Origin: Bacteroidetes bacterium GWF2_43_63
GTDB lineage: Bacteria > Bacteroidota > Bacteroidia > Bacteroidales > DTU049
DNA length: 37,412 nt
NCBI GenBank assembly: GCA_001769275.1
Contig: MEOQ01000011.1
Span: 1-37,412 of the forward strand
Direction: 5' to 3'
This document shows positions 36,411 to 37,412 of this stretch, one piece after another; position 1 is the stretch's first letter, and the number at the start of each line of letters is the position of its first letter. Made by a program: the position numbers and the translations under genes. The notes under the pieces are model-generated. The model was given only the letters and a program-made list of their open reading frames with translations. It did not search any database and was not told the origin of the DNA.

Positions 36411-36794
36411 ATGAAAGCAGAAAAAGTTGCAAAGGAACCAAAAAAAGAAAAAAAAGAGCGAGCATGGCCATCTAATCTAATTGAACTGAGTGGCTATGCA
36501 GGAAGTGATCCCGTTTTTCAGCGCTTTGGCGAAAATCGTCTCCAGGCAAGATTCTCGCTGGGAACACATCAACTGTTTCGCGACAGTAGTGGTCAATGGA
36601 TCCGCACAACAGTCTGGCACACGATTGTGGCTTGGGATTATGCTGCCAGAAAAACCGTTGACATGGTCAGGCGCGGCAGCCATGTGTCGCTCAAAGGCCG
36701 CCTGCGGAGCCATAATACAACCACATCAGACGGGCAGGAAGTCAACAGGGTTTATATCATCGCCAATGAATTGACTGTGAATATTGCTGCATAA
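36411..36794 (+). CDS. ssb: single-stranded DNA-binding protein, short form without acidic tail
   Basis: 127 residues. A Lys/Glu-rich N-terminal extension (KAEKVAKEPKKEKKERAWP) is followed by the OB fold: LIELSGYAGSDPVFQRF, RLQARFSLGTH, TTVWHTIVAWDYAARKTVDMVRRGSHVSLKGRL and NRVYIIANELTVN. The VWHTIVAW and GSHVSLKGRL segments are typical of bacterial SSB. The protein ends right after the last strand (NELTVNIAA), so it lacks the disordered linker and the DDDIPF-like acidic tip that recruits partner proteins. It is therefore probably an accessory SSB and not the main replication one. The next gene, an ORF6N protein, starts 10 nt downstream. Confidence 0.88.
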   Translation: MKAEKVAKEPKKEKKERAWPSNLIELSGYAGSDPVFQRFGENRLQARFSLGTHQLFRDSSGQWIRTTVWHTIVAWDYAARKTVDMVRRGSHVSLKGRLRSHNTTTSDGQEVNRVYIIANELTVNIAA

Positions 36795-36804
36795 AACTAC
36801 TATT

Positions 36805-37412
36805 ATGAAAGAAACTGATTCAGGATTGGTAATTCCGGAAATTGAAAACCGGATTTTCACCATACGCGGAGTGCCCGTTATGATTGACCGCGATCTTGCT
36901 GAGTTTTACCAGGTCCCAACAAAACGTATCAACGAACAAGTGAAACGAAATTCAACACGTTTTCCTGAGAATTTCCGTTTCAGACTCACAAAAGAAGAAT
37001 TGAACCAACTGGTCGCAATTTGCGACCGGTTTCAAATACTTAAACATTCATCCTCCTTTCCGAGTGTGTTTTCTGAGCAGGGAGTAGCCATGCTTTCCGC
37101 AGTAATCAATAGTACTGTGGCTATTCAGACAAGCATTTGCATAATGAATGCTTTTGTTCACATGAGAAAAATGCGGAATCAAAACAACGATTTGCATTTG
37201 AGGATAAATACTTTGGAATATAAACAAACCGAAACAAACATCAAGTTCGAAAAAGTCTTCAACGCTCTCGAAGCGCGCGCTGAAGCGCCCAAACAAGGTA
37301 TCTTCTTCGAAGGTCAGATCTTCGACGCGTGGGTTTTTGTGTCTGACCTGATTCAATCTGCAGAAAAGTCGATTGAGCTCTGGGACCACTATGTAGATGC
37401 ATCAGTATTGAT
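36805..37412 (+). CDS. ORF6N-domain protein (cut by window end)
   Basis: The first 202 residues are seen with no stop; the gene runs past the window. Residues about 12-105 are an ORF6N domain, a DNA-binding domain found in phage and bacterial proteins: IFTIRGVPVMIDRDLAEFYQV, RINEQVKRNSTRFPENFRF, then VFSEQGVAMLSAVINSTVAIQTSICIMNAF. A charged coiled coil follows (about 120-157). From about 165 a second domain begins with GIFFEGQIFDAWVFVSDLIQSAEKSIELWDHYVDASVL, a form I recall from Bacteroidota ORF6N proteins and possibly PLD-like. The start is 10 nt after ssb, so co-transcription is likely. The reading frame contains a near-perfect 25-nt palindrome at 37007-37031. Confidence 0.87.
   Translation, partial: MKETDSGLVIPEIENRIFTIRGVPVMIDRDLAEFYQVPTKRINEQVKRNSTRFPENFRFRLTKEELNQLVAICDRFQILKHSSSFPSVFSEQGVAMLSAVINSTVAIQTSICIMNAFVHMRKMRNQNNDLHLRINTLEYKQTETNIKFEKVFNALEARAEAPKQGIFFEGQIFDAWVFVSDLIQSAEKSIELWDHYVDASVL
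37007..37031. repeat. 25-nt near-perfect palindrome inside the ORF6N gene
   Basis: Two 12-nt arms around a central T. The left arm is AACTGGTCGCAA; the right arm, reverse-complemented, differs at one base (C for T), which would be a G-U pair in RNA. The inner 17 nt (37011-37027) are a perfect palindrome. It encodes LVAICDRF of the ORF6N domain. As RNA it can form a 10-bp stem with a 5-nt loop. Confidence 0.75.

Overview
The window looks like a chromosome segment from a member of the Bacteroidota, probably Bacteroidales-like; the order is an inference. Three things point there. The gene families are typical of the phylum: fused SecDF, a long-form PurM, an OmpA protein with TPR, PD40 and CarboxypepD-like domains, and four-helix-bundle and ORF6N proteins. 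Many genes have a TAnnTTTG -7 promoter element just upstream, some with a TTTG -33 box, instead of a sigma70 promoter. Shine-Dalgarno-like sequences are rare. Nearly everything is intact housekeeping or cell-envelope coding sequence. I saw no rRNA, tRNA, CRISPR array, insertion sequence or prophage.

Layout. About 0.2-4.0 kb (minus) is a tight operon purM-prfA-pyrF-MORN-repeat protein. At 4.1-9.6 kb (minus) are two separately terminated genes, a PorE-like OmpA-family protein and secDF. At 9.7-14.8 kb (minus) is a run of lytic transglycosylase, uvrA, LOG-family nucleosidase and retropepsin-like protease. At 15-24.4 kb (minus) is a polysaccharide/lipid-linked glycan cluster headed by lpdA: asnB-like amidotransferase, GT4 glycosyltransferase, Wza-type exporter, Wzc-type tyrosine kinase, RfbC epimerase and a MraY/WecA-family phosphoglycosyltransferase. 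A divergent WG-repeat protein (plus) follows, then ligA behind a putative metal transporter (minus), then an S41 protease-PBP4 operon (plus).

From 32.8 kb the segment is more accessory. A four-helix-bundle gene lies between two matching 45-nt palindromic arrays built on a 9-nt period. Next come ilvE, a FtsB/DivIC-type division protein, a 370-nt intergenic stretch packed with short-period repeats and hairpins, two small exported or membrane hypotheticals, a tail-less SSB, and an ORF6N-domain gene cut by the window end that carries a 25-nt near-perfect palindrome inside its reading frame.

I cannot demonstrate a new biological system here. The best candidates for something undescribed are the array-flanked four-helix-bundle locus and the SSB-ORF6N pair with its intragenic palindrome. 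Both rest on sequence pattern alone and need genome-wide comparison.
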